Assembly: GCA_033980235.1 (NCBI GenBank)
Contig: CM067072.1
Location: 22,075,047-22,139,046, forward strand
Direction: 5' to 3'
DNA length: 64,000 nt
From: Diadema setosum
Taxonomy: Eukaryota > Echinodermata > Echinoidea > Diadematoida > Diadematidae
Part shown: one piece after another, positions 1-13,200 of the stretch
Position numbering within the stretch: the first letter of the stretch is position 1
How the letters are laid out: every line of letters begins with the position of its first letter
Position numbers and translations under genes: made by a program
Notes under the pieces: generated by a model
Databases searched by the model: none
What the model was told of the DNA's origin: nothing
Seen by the model: only the letters and a program-made list of their open reading frames with translations

Positions 1-1058
1 CGGCCACTCACCAGGTTTGCATGCATTCTGCTGTGCTTCAGTGCACACAAGCCATGTTTGCACGGGTATTCTTTGAACATTTAAGCACCCGTTTTCAACC
101 TCTTAAATTTGACAATGCATTTTCTCAGGATAGATGAATAGCAACCACCAGCCCCCCATTGTAGTATAGAGCTACCATGCTCAAGAGGTTTCCCCTTTCA
201 GAGGCTTGTACAATATCAGCTGAGTATGAATGCTGTTTCAAGTGAAAACATCTTGTGCAGCCCTTTCCCCTTTACTGTTTTATTTTCCATTGTTGAGTCT
301 TTTCATTGCAGCTAAGTCCACATTGTAAAATTTGTGTTTTATTTTTGCCCAAGACTCGGAACTCTGATAAATTGGGTTTATTTTTTGTCAAGATTGATGA
401 GGGAAACACTCGCTTAGATTGGATTCCATGAGGGAAAAGTGATTGTCAGCTGCCACAAATCAGGCACAGAGTGTTAATTGAATGTCCATTCCCCTCCCAA
501 ATAATTATAAATCAAAGTGTATTAACTCTTAAAATGTGGCAATGCTAGTGTGGTCTCATTTTATGAAGCAAGAATAGGTAACTTAAGTATCTCCACACAA
601 TTGTGCTCGCATAGAATTATGCAGAAACAGATCTCATATTTTGCAAGATAGCCTGTTTTTGTCAGATAAAATTAATTGAGTATAAATGTTTAGTGTAATT
701 TTACAAAAGATTTCTTCACTCCCAATCAAATGAGTCAAGTGGGATATAGATTTGAATCAACTAAAACAGGTTCACATAGTACATTCCTGAAAAAGTTACT
801 AGTCTGACAATGACTTTTACTGGTCAGGAACCGTCGGACCAGTGCCAATGTGCAGCATTGTATTACGTCTATTACACAATATGGAATGCATTCTCATCCA
901 TTTACAGCAGTGAGCAAAAAAAAAAAAAAATGTTCCAAGAAATGGCACAACTTTTGCCTTGGGCAAAGTAGACAAAATGTAACCACCAATACAAATTGTA
1001 TCTGACTATTGTATTGATCACATCCCCCCCCCCCCCATGATCTCATCCTTCCCCACAG
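1..1058 (+). other. intron sequence upstream of the first visible exon
   Basis: AT-rich sequence with no exon that I can match to the missing N-terminal part of the peptidase. It ends in a run of 13 C (1024-1036) followed by a normal pyrimidine tract and the acceptor CCCCACAG at 1051-1058. Confidence 0.7.
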
Positions 1059-1198
1059 GCTCTGGCTGATAATGACTGTGAGTATGGCGTTAAACGTAAT
1101 GTGCTGGACTTCCCCCAGCATGTCTCCCCCAGTAAGGAGGTCAGGGAGGCCAGCACTGAGGCAGACAAGAAACTCTCTGACTTTGATGTGGAAATGAG
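1059..1198 (+). CDS. M3 peptidase exon 1 of the window (residues 1-46)
   Basis: The acceptor is CCCCACAG and the donor AG|GTAAGA. The reading frame starts [10 protein letters not shown] and continues through [13 protein letters not shown] and [15 protein letters not shown], which match the N-terminal helical domain of thimet oligopeptidase almost residue for residue. The exon is 140 nt long and ends in phase 2 (AG, completed to AGC by the next exon). The vertebrate protein has about 66 residues before this point, so at least one coding exon is upstream. Confidence 0.95.
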
Positions 1199-4100
1199 GT
1201 AAGAAGCCTCTTTTTCTCTCAGGTGATCTCTACTGCCAATATGTTTGGCATGTAAAGGGTTAATAATTCAGTTTCATATCCTTATGTGAATACCTTAATG
1301 CTGCCAGTGTCTAATTATGTTGATTGTGTTTACTATGAAATATGCTACTAGTATATTGAGCAAATTATGTGCCTGTGTATGATGACACAAATGCTGAAGG
1401 CATTGGTATGAAAGGGAGGCAGTCCTGAGATTTTCACTGTACTGATTAAGAATAGTAAAAAATATAACCTTTCACCAGTTCATATGCGTGGAAATTAAAA
1501 ACTATCTCCGTACGCGATTTTTGAAAAATAATTCCTGCAAGCGATCGTGTAAGAGCCTGTAAAAAGATGCTACGTCATTGATGCCCTACTCTCGAGTTGA
1601 CAGCCGTGCCTCTAAAAACCAATTTAAGTGTTCAAATGATCAGTTGTAATTTTGTCATAAAATGTGAAAATATGTGATTTTATTATTTGAAACAAAATGT
1701 TTCAAGCTTAGTTGAATATAATTCACGTAAATGAATTGTAAACATTCATTTAAATATATTTTAAAATCAAATATACACTGTACCATGTACTTGACATCAA
1801 TTAGGCACGGTCCTTTTCTAGCTTCTGTCCGTGTTGCATACTACTTTGTGTACAAACCACTCTTGCGCGGGAATTCTTACCATACTTATGTACATAGTAC
1901 TCCGTCTAGCTGAGCTTGGCATTCAGACCAAAGATTACCATAACGATTAGTGTACGCATAACGAGCAGAACATGGCTGGGAAGAGTTGTGCCTAGGTGAC
2001 GTCGGACTCTCCGCCAAGACTTGCTCATTAGCATATTCAGCATGCAGATTAACACTTTTTCAACAAAAATTTACAAGCTTATCTAGTGATTTGAAAGTTT
2101 GTTTTTGGTGAAAGTAGTTCATTGGAGGTACCAACAACAACATATTTTTTTTTAATTCCTGAGGACTGCCTCACTTAAAGGATAAAGTGTTAGAATGTTT
2201 TCACATATTTGTTTGTTTGTTTTTTCAACTATCATCGTAAGAATGTCCAATCTCCACAAATGATTGAATTTTCACTTCAGAGCAGATTTTCTTAGAACTG
2301 TGTTTGCCTGATGGCATGCATTCGTATATTTTTTTTGGGTCAGCTTTTGGTAAGAAATAGGGCAATGAAATTAAAAAAAAAAAAAAATCCTAGGTATTGG
2401 AGAATAATACAATACCTAAATCGAAAATCAACAGTCACAATTTCATCAGGATTTTATCTGGGCATATAAAATGTAAAAGAAAAAGAAGGAGGAGGAGGAA
2501 GAAGAGTAAGAAGAGGAGGAGGATAAACACATAATTATATGATAAAACTTATCAAATGCTCCTCAATCAAGTGTGTACAGATACGAGGTTGCTACTTTCA
2601 GCAGTGGTTTCTAGATTGTGGTTGGTTACATGTCTTAAGAGCCCCTCAGACTTTATAACTGCCCCATGATAGAATCAAATATGCATTTAGTTGCCAGTGA
2701 CAATACATTTTGTACTTTTTACCCTTCCATGCTCATACAGCATGAGGCAGGATGTCTTTGACAATCTTGTAGCCTTCCAGGAGAAGGCTGATGCCAGCTC
2801 ACTAAAGCCTGAGGCCAAGCGGTACCTGGAGAAGAGGATCAAGTATGGACGCAGGAATGGTAAGGGGACATTGATCACCCTATCGTAAGGGTATAGAAGG
2901 AACGGTGTAGGGGACATTAATCACTCAATCCTGGGGGTATAGCAGGAACGCTAAGGGGACATTAATCACTCAATCCTTGAGGTATAGCAGGAATGGTAAG
3001 GGGTCATTGATCACTCTATCCTGGGGGTATAGGAGGAACGGTAACGGGACATTGATCACCCTATCCTGAGGGTATAGCAGGAACAGTACGGCTACATTGA
3101 TCACTCTATCCTGGGGGTATTGCAGGAACGGTAAGGGGGCATCGATCACTCTTCCCTGGAGGTATAGCAGGAATAGTAAGGGGTTGGTCACCCCCGTCCT
3201 GGGGGTAAGAAAAATAATGAAAACATGAAAGGCCTCATTCTTCTTCTTTTTTTTCTTAGGATTCGCAGAATAGTGCATGTGGAACAAACAATTATTTTCA
3301 TGTCAGTTTGATGTCAATTTCTGTAGCTCACTGTCATTCCTCCACATTTACTGTCAATGTTTTCTTTTTGTCCCCATCAGGTCTCCATCTGCCCAAGGAT
3401 GTCCAGGATAAGGTGAAGGCCCTGAAGAAGCGAGCCAGCGACATCAGCATCGACTTCAACAAGAACGTCAATGATGAGAACACCATCCTTGAGTTCACTG
3501 AAGTCGAGCTTGGTGAGTAGAGGAGCACTGGCACACAAATATCCATGGAGCCAGGAAAATATTTCTGTGGTCGTTTCAGCTGCCATGATGTTTTCATTGG
3601 TTATCTCAGACATGGTCATTCTAGGAAATTGCCAGGCTCTGAGAGGAGTGGGATGAAGGAGACAGTAGTTGTCTTCTGCATCACAAGCAACAGAAACATA
3701 CATGTAAGAATGGTGGTAGACAACAGTGAACTCCTTCTCTCACTTACGTTGATTACAATAGTTGAAGGATTTGCAGCTTTTAGTTCTTAATATTTTTGTT
3801 GTTGTTAGTGTCCTCTTTGACATTGATCCATTTGAGCTAGGTTCCATGAGGCCATCATTAAGCTCTTGTGACAGTTTCATTGACCTTTATTTTTTGTGCA
3901 GGTTTATTGGAGTAAGTTAATTGATTGTTATAGTGATTGTTTTCATATCAAGGTTGGTTTTGTGTGTGTGTGTGGGGGGGGGGGGGGCGGTCTTTTCTTG
4001 GGCCCACACCTATTCTTTGAAATTGCCTCCATGCTGTCTGCATTATTGGGGTGTAAAAATGATATGCTGACAGATGTACCATGTATGCTGCCATGTAGAG

Positions 4101-7100
4101 GCATTTGCTGTCTTTTGTATGCATTTACACTTTCCACTAGTTCATGTCTTACCGGTTGTCTCGTGTACTCTTTTACTTTTCCTTTCTTATGCAATTTAGG
4201 TGGTCTTCCAGAGGATTTCATCAAGCGTCTGGAAAAGGTGAGATATTTTTTATCTTTTATGAATGACGAGTCTCTGGAAGTACATGACAGCCATGGACAA
4301 AGAGACAAATCATGTTTCTATCTCTGTTGAGCTTTTATCACGTGCCTCAAAGGGCAAAACAAAGCAACAAACAAGTGCGTAAACATATAGCAAGACTAGA
4401 ATATACTCTCTAAAAGCAGAACAAGATTCAGACTCATTTTCAGATGTTTTGGTATTGCACTCCTGGCAGCTTTTAAAGTAGTGTGTTTTGGTCACATACT
4501 TATGTCCCCCAAATGGACTGCCATTACTTCACATTCTTCTCTCATATATGGCATGCAGATGTATTGAAAGCTTGACAACAGACAGTTGATGGGATACCGG
4601 AAATCGCATGTCTTAATATTATTGTCTCGAGCCAAGAATAAGAGCGTGTACTTGAAAGAATTGCCTTCCTTTTCTGTAGTAGGGTGAGTTGACCCACAAT
4701 ACTGGAGTTTCTTTCCTTGTTGTCACTGCATTTGAATTCACCTCATTGTTTCCGCAGACCTCGGAGGGGAAATGCAAGGTGACCTTGAAGTACCCAGACT
4801 ACTTTCCTGTCATGAGGAAGGCACATAATCCAGAGACTCGTCGCACGATGGAAGTAGCCTTCAACTCTAGGTTAGTGGCAAATTTCATCTTTCTGATTAG
4901 GAATGATTTTATACCTTAGTTTAAGCTTGAAAACATCTTCCTTTTCATACTCTCTGTTTTTGTCATTTAAAGTCAAAATGGAGGATGAATGTGTCAGGTT
5001 ACTGTAAAGTGGATATTTTCGTGCGACTAATTTTTCGCGCTCAGCGGGGTAAGAAGAGTTTCGCATGTTTTTAATTCCACGGAATCATGACCTCAACTAC
5101 TGGTACATATGGCAGGCAAAAATATTTGCATTCTTTTATTTTCGTGCTAGTTTCTGGTTGCGTGAAATGCACGAAAATTTCATCACCCTGAAAATTTCCA
5201 CTTTTACAGTAGTTTACCCCTTTTGTTTTTATACCCCCGCCAAACGAAGTTTGAAGGGGGTATATAGGAATCGGCGGACGGTTGGGCGGTCGGTCCGTTG
5301 CAAATCTTGCGTCGCGAACTACTTCCTCAGTTTTCAACCGATTCCCATAAAACTTGGCACAGATGTGTGCCTTGGGTTGTAGATGTGCAAGACATATTTT
5401 TTGACAGTACCCAAAAGTACGTTACCATGGTAACGGCATATTATGGGCAAAAATGGGTACAAATCTTGCGTCGCGAACTCCTCCCACAGTTTTTGATCAA
5501 TTTTTAGGAAATTAGGTACAGATGTTCATCTGAATATGTTAATGTGCAAGACACATATTTCCGCAGTGGCAAAAAGTGCATTGCCATGGTAACGGCATGT
5601 TATTGGTAAAATATAGGGCAAAATGCTTCATGGCAAAACTGCTTCATCAGTGTTCTTCCAATTCTCATGGAATTCATATTGAATGTTTGTCTTAGGATAT
5701 AGGTCAGCATGACACATTTCTTGACAGTGACAAAAAGTATGTTGCCATGGTAAGAGCTCACATATTATGAGCCAAAATGATGGAAAATTTTGTGTTGCAA
5801 ACTACTTCCTCAGTTTTTGCCCAATTTCCATGAAACTTGGTACAGATGTGTGCCTTTGGTTGTAGATGTGCAAGACGCATTTTTCGACAGTAAGTACCTG
5901 AAAGTACGTTGCCATGGTAACGGCATATTAATGGCAGAAGATCAAGGAAAGATCTTGCGGATTTAACTACAGTACGCGCAATAGAAAACGCCCGACGAAA
6001 GTGCGTCCAAATTTCGTCCCAACGCTTTTTTCGTTGGTGATTTCGTCGGGGACGTTTTCAACGCTTTTTGCGTCCAGACTTCATGGACGGATTTTGGACG
6101 AATTCAACGAATTCAACGAAATCCCCGAACGCTTTTCCGAAGCTGCGGACGCTTTCAACGCTTTCGACGCTTTCAACCCTTTCAACGCTTTCAACCCTCT
6201 GTACACATCACACACACAGCTACAGTGTATACAAAGTTAGCTCAAATCGCGAATCGCTAGCTCTCCCTTCGTCGAAGTTGTCTAGGTTTCCCGTCCATTT
6301 CTCTCATTTTCTCTCTTTTGCTTTCGTATTATTGTATCCCTTTCTTTTCAGAGTACAATCATACTTCTGAGAGTTTAGTTTTCTCATTTTTATTAAGTGA
6401 TTGCCCTGTTTGCAACAATTTGGGGTGAGTTTTTGTTCGAGTGTTTGTTGAGTTTTTCGATTGAACGATTTGTCGATTATCTTCGTGTGTGCGAGGACAT
6501 CGTACCCACTCGTTTGTTTCCGTGTAAGCATTTTTACCGTAAAGTGTCTTCATCTTTCGTCTTCACGCATCGGGTTTTCACCTAGTTTTCCTCATCGTAG
6601 TTTTCCACATCCTTTTTTTTTTTCCGGTGCAAGATACTCTGTGTATTTTCTGCTACGGTAAAATGCCATCGTCGATAGTTTTTGTGTATTCATCGTAGTT
6701 TTCCACCTCCATTTCATTTTTGTGTGCCAGATGTGTAGCTAGGTCTGCGATGTCTGAATCGTTTACAGGTGTGTTTTGAAAGGGATTTTGAGGGTTTCGC
6801 GGTGGATGAGATTGACTGGAATGATAGTGATAATAATAATAATGATTCTACTATCTAGTGGTGTTGATATACGAGCTCTTTTGATGATGCAATTTATTAC
6901 GTGTGACCGACCATCATGACGTTGGCGATGACGAGTACGAAACGAGTAGCCTACACATGTACAATGTAGGCCTGTAAGACGAGAGTGACACTGACGACAT
7001 GGCCTGGCCCTGGGGGGCTGTTTTAGTGTTGCTCGCTCGATCGTGCACTGGAGTGGTCTAGAGACCTGCATTTTATTTTTTCATTTAATTGTATCCTTTT

Positions 7101-10100
7101 GCCTTTTTCACTCTGGTTTACTGCTACCAAAATTTATGTCTCTGAAGAAACTCAACCAGAAGTTAGACAATATGTTTGCACATCAAGCCCAAGTCTGTCA
7201 ATTGCGATGTTCCTACTCCTTTTTAACTCGAAATCCCATTTTCTTTGCTCATTTTTCCACTGATAAATTATTTAGAACTGTACTGCATTTCTGATGAATT
7301 GCTTTTGTGTTATATCAAGAGCCTGCTGAGTAGGTGTTTCATTCTATCCTTTCAATTATCTTTCTATCACTTTCTTCTTTGACCCTGGACGGAAAAGAAA
7401 AACCCTATCTTGCCATGTAAAGACAGAACACATACCATCATGAAATATCATGACATTACTAAAGTAATAAAAGAAATAGGAAAGCGATGAAAATTCTTGT
7501 TTGTAAAATCATAAATCAAAGGTGATTTCATATGAACCAGCTCTTTGAAACGTATTTAATATTGCCTATTGATACTTGCTTTGCAAGTATACGTTTTCTC
7601 TCCCATGGACTTTGTGTCCCCCTTTTTTTATGTGCTTTAATAATTATTATTCTAGTTTGTTTTGTCAATATCATAATTATTGCTGTATTATTATTACCAT
7701 ACTTTGATATGGTTAATTGCATTTGTTGATTAACTCTCACTTTCATTTCGTTGCCTCCTCTTGGTACTTGTGCAGATTCTTTCTAGGGCTTGCTGTTTGC
7801 TCCCCCCCCCCTCCCCCCCCCCCCCCTTTGCTGTTGCTATTTCACTATTTACCTTTCTTTATCTCTCTGTTGTTCCTTATCTTGTTTGATGTTGCCTCCA
7901 TATTCATCATTTTCCTTCAATGGTTGCCCCCTGGCCCTCACGACTATTACTAACCTTCCCCTGCCTTTTGTCTGTCCATCCTCCTGCTCTAATCCCCCTC
8001 CCTTTACCTGTTGGGCTCCTTGCCCATGACATCCTACCCTCTCCTTTTGTTTTCCTTGTTTCGTGTCCCTTGCCTGTTCCTGACTGTTCTTGTTGTGTGA
8101 AGTCGCTTTACATGTATGTGGTTGCTTTTTCTGCCTATTTGCCATTTTGCTTCTGAAGAAGATTCTGCTATGATCGAAAGCTTAGGTCCCTTTTGACTCT
8201 ATCCTAAAAACATTCATGTACACTCCCAAAACTTGCTGGGCTGTAGTAATGAAAACTTCATTATCTAGCATGGGAGGGGGGATGCTTTCATTTTCTCAAG
8301 AGAGCATTTGTGTGAGAGAATGCAAAACTTGAGTGTTGACAAGTTGTTTTCAAGCTTCTTCATTTTATTTGATCTTAATTAAGCATAATCACTTTCGTAA
8401 GTACATGTACAGTATTACGATTTCTTCTCCCATGACTGTAATCGGAAAGTTCGCCATAACGATGATCGCTAATGTGTTTGGATGTGCCGATATGGGAAAC
8501 ACGTGGTTCAAAGGAATGCACCATGTGCTACTGCAAGTTGAATGGATCGAATGCGCCATAGGCTTAGTTACGGTAAACAGTTTACGTTCGATGCGAATTA
8601 TTATTTCGTCTTTCAGGATCGAGGAATAATACACACAAAACATGCAAACAAACAAATCCACGAACGAGTGTTGATAACCAAAATTCATATAATGAAAAGT
8701 AATAGGCAGTTTTGATGAGCGTGAAATTAATTGTCATGATTTTGCTGTTTAATCGGGTGGTGGCTGCATCACATAGGACATCGCAGTGAATTTGTCTAGG
8801 CATATGAGACATTTCATATATTTCTGTGATTGCATTTTTGAGTGATTAATCAATTCCTTTTAACAGTTCGGGAACATATAAATGCATTGTACTTAGATCA
8901 AGTACACAATATTAAATCGACGGTTCGATGTATGCGCCTAAAGAAAGGCGAAAGAATCAGAACATCTTTGCAATGATTCCTTTAACTCAACTCACCAGCG
9001 AGTTCTTCGATCGATGTTTTTTTTAGACCAGTGCGCGCATTCTTTCGTCTGGCACATGGGGTCTGGCACGCACCTGGTTTTGTGGAAATTTCCACAAAGG
9101 GAGAGGGTGGGGTTTTTCCAATCCCAAGAGACCGCATTACACAAGAAGACAATCTCGTCGCTTCTATTATTTTCCGTCACTTGTGTTTCCCCCTTATTCT
9201 TTGCTAATAATGAACATTTAGGTTGAACTTGATGATGGTTGTTCACACGTGGTTCCTTTTGTTGTGAGGTGTAGGTATTTTCTTTTTTATCATTCTTGGG
9301 AGGGGAAAGAAGAGTAAAAGAGGGAAAACTCATTTAAATAAACGAAGGGCACGTACGCTCAGCATCCACAGCAAGCCGTCTTTTACATCAGCATCGTTGA
9401 TTATCATCACCATCATCAGGCATCACTCCGATAATTTTGTCCTTTTCTTATAAACATTTAGAAACACGATCACCATCACTCGAGATAAACACGTAGCAGT
9501 GGCAGATCCAGAGGGGGCGCATGAGGCGCACGCCCCCTTTATTTATCGTTAAAAGAAAAGAAAAAAAAAAAAAAGAAAAGAAGTGAAACCCGGAAGTGGC
9601 ACCAGAAATATTACAGAATTCCTGGATCCGCCCCTGCCTGTACGAAAATAAATAACAACAAACAAAGTATCAACAACCTCCCCGACAACTACATGAACAT
9701 TATCACAGAGCACACCGAAGCGGCTGGGATCAAACACCCTTCGAAATACTGCAGCAAAGCGGGAAATCGCCGTTACTAAAATGCATATATGTACACAGTG
9801 CGAGGCAATTGAAAGAATTACCTTTAAATATTTCAGAATATAAAGGGAACAAATTAAGTGATATGAAACGAAAGAAATCGTATACCAAACGAGAGGTATG
9901 AGAAACGACCTCCAATATTATAGGCCCTTAGCCGCAGCATATCAACAAACATGAGTAGGCACACGGAATATGCGTGTTTGGGATTCCTCCCTTCTATATA
10001 TTTCTTTCCTGAACTACTAGTATTAATGCCCGAATAAAATAATGACTAGTTTGTTACTCTGATTTCTTCTTCTGAGGTAAGGAAGTTCGTTCATCCGAAA

Positions 10101-10231
10101 ACGAAAGGATTGACACTCCGAAAGTTTGCTAATCGGACAATGCCCCCCCCCCCCCCCAAAAAAAAAAAACAGCCCACAAAATGCTCGTTAATCAAATTAT
10201 TGGTTAATAATAGTGAAAGACGATAGTAATG

Positions 10232-10280
<49 letters not shown>

Positions 10281-13200
10281 TAATAATAATAATATAACAA
10301 AAGACAGAAATAAAACAATATATGGCCCTATAGCAATTACCCGCAGCATGATTACATTTTCGAATCAACAAACATGGATAGGCACAAGGAATATGCGTGT
10401 TTCGGATTCGAAATAACGCCGTAACCTTCGGAATAGCGCACCCGTTTTCTTTTTAGGAATAATGAACACCAAGGAAATGAATAAATTATTTCAAACTATA
10501 AGAATCCAACGTAATTCTTGTCTTAATGATTTTCCTCCCTTCTATATTTCTTTCCTGAACTATTCCCAATGCCCGAATAAAATAATGACTAGTTTGTTAC
10601 TTTGAAAGTGGTGTTGTGAGTAAAGGAAGTTCGTTTATCCGAAAACGAAAGGATTGACACTCCGAAGGTTTGCTAATCGAACAAAAAAAAAATAATGATA
10701 ATACATTGTCTAGATTTTATTTTCACACTAGGTACGAACATCTACAAGGTGTAGGGAATTTGCGTGTTACGGAACATTTTATCAGTTTCGCATCAGCGAA
10801 CTTTACGTGGGTACTACAAAAATGCCTCCCCCCTAAAAAAAAAAAAAAAAAAAAAAAAAATAACACTTGAGCATAACAACAAACAAGAAAGCTAACAAAC
10901 AAATAAACAACTTAAGATTTAATCTCATTTAGCTGCTTTGAATATTTCCCGTTCCGTCTGTATATTATATTTCTTTTCAGAATTATCTCTCGCTTCCCGC
11001 TTCACAACTAGGAAATAAACGATGTCATACTACAAGTATATAAGAATTAAACTTATTGTCTTGCTCTAATATAGAATTCATTATTCCAAAAGTTCGTTTA
11101 TCCGTGAATACAAAAGGCTCGATACTACAGTACTACGAAGGTTTGCTTATCCGACAATAACGCACCTACCCAATCACAAACATTCGTGCATTTTCGGATT
11201 ATGAATCATAATATAATTTGACTATCACATTTACGAACATCTATATTAGTCTGGGTGCCAGAGGCTTAACCTTGTTTTACCGTCTACCCAATGTTTTTTG
11301 ATGGTTTTACCCTATTTCGGGGGTGCTGAATCCGAATCCGGATGATGCAACTCTTGCATCTTTGAGGGTTTTGAGATATTCAAGATGGCCGCCAAGATGG
11401 CCGCCAAAACCAGAAATTCCCACGTATTTCCTTCTAAATGGTGAGATATTGAAAACAAGTGATGGTTTTACCCTATTTCGAGGGTGCTAAACCGAATCCG
11501 GATGATGAAATTATTCTTGCATCCTTGAGGGTTTTGAGATATTCAAGATGGCTGCCAAAATGGCCGCCAAAACCGAAAATTCCTACGTATTTCTTTCTAA
11601 ATGGTGTGAAATTGAAAAGAATTGATGATTCTCCCTATTTGGAAGGTGCTGAATCCGAATCCGAATCTGGATGATGCAACTCTTGCATCCATGGAGTTTT
11701 TGAGATATTCAAGATGGCTGTCAAAATGGCCGACAATTAAAACCGGAAATTCCCATGTATTTCCTTCTAAATGTTAAGAAATTAAAAACAATTGATGGTT
11801 TTACGCTATTTCGAGGGTGCTGAATCCGAATCTGGATGATGCAACTCTTGCATCCATGAAGTTTTAGAGATATTCAAGATGGCCGCCAAAATGGCCGCCA
11901 ATTAAAACCGGAAATTCCCACGTATTTCCTTAGGGTGAGATGTTGAAAACAATTGATGGTTTTGCCCTATTTCGAGGGTGCTGAATCCGAATCTGGATGA
12001 TGAAATTATTCTTGCATCCTTGAGGGTTTTGAGATATTCAAGATGGCTGCCAAAATGGCCGCCAAAACCGAAAATTCCTACGTATTTCTTTCTAAATGGT
12101 GTGAAATTGAAAAGAATTGATGATTCTCCCTATTTGGAAGGTGCTGAATCCGAATCCGAATCTGGATGATGCAACTCTTGCATCCATGGAGTTTTTGAGA
12201 TATTCAAGATGGCTGTCAAAATGGCCGACAATTAAAACCGGAAATTCCCATGTATTTCCTTCTAAATGTTAAGAAATTAAAAACAATTGATGGTTTTACG
12301 CTATTTCGAGGGTGCTGAATCCGAATCTGGATGATGCAACTCTTGCATCCATGAAGTTTTAGAGATATTCAAGATGGCCGCCAAAATGGCCGCCAATTAA
12401 AACCGGAAATTCCCACGTATTTCCTTAGGGTGAGATGTTGAAAACAATTGATGGTTTTGCCCTATTTCGAGGGTGCTGAATCCGAATCTGGATGATGAAA
12501 TTATTCTTGCATCCTTGAGGGTTTTGAGATATTCAAGATGGCTGCCAAAATGGCCGCCAAAACCGAAAATTCCTACGTATTTCTTTCTAAATGGTGTGAA
12601 ATTGAAAAGAATTGATGATTCTCCCTATTTGGAAGGTGCTGAATCCGAATCTGGATGATTCAACTCTTGCATCCATGGAGTTTTTGAGATATTCAAGATG
12701 GCTGTCAAAATGGCCGACAATTAAAACCGGAAATTCCCATGTATTTCCTTCTAAATGTTAAGAAATTAAAAACAATTGATGGTTTTACGCTATTTCGAGG
12801 GTGCTGAATCCGAATCTGGATGATGCAACTCTTGCATCCATGAAGTTTTAGAGATATTCAAGATGGCCGCCAAAATGGCCGCCAATTAAAACCGGAAATT
12901 CCCACGTATTTCCTTAGGGTGAGATGTTGAAAACAATTGATGGTTTTGCCCTATTTCGAGGGTGCTGAATCCGAATCTGGATGATGAAATTATTCTTGCA
13001 TCCTTGAGGGTTTTGAGATATTCAAGATGGCTGCCAAAATGGCCGCCAAAACCGAAAATTCCTACGTATTTCTTTCTAAATGGTGTGAAATTGAAAAGAA
13101 TTGATGATTCTCCCTATCTGGAAGGTGCTGAATCCGAATCTGGATGATTCAACTCTTGCATCCATGGAGTTTTTGAGATATTCAAGATGGCTGTCAAAAT

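Noticed and set aside
2850..3215. CRISPR-like regular array
   Set aside because: Units are contiguous with no unique spacers and the host is an animal; it is a minisatellite.
2970..3287. Minus-strand ORF with a repeated 15-residue unit
   Set aside because: It is the reverse translation of the 45-bp minisatellite; the repeat length keeps the frame open without coding.
10091..10318. Poly-Tyr and poly-Asn ORFs on opposite strands
   Set aside because: Translation of a TAA/TTA microsatellite.
11459..13147. Repeated ORFs of about 60-70 codons
   Set aside because: They are the same satellite monomer translated in successive copies, with no start context or domain.
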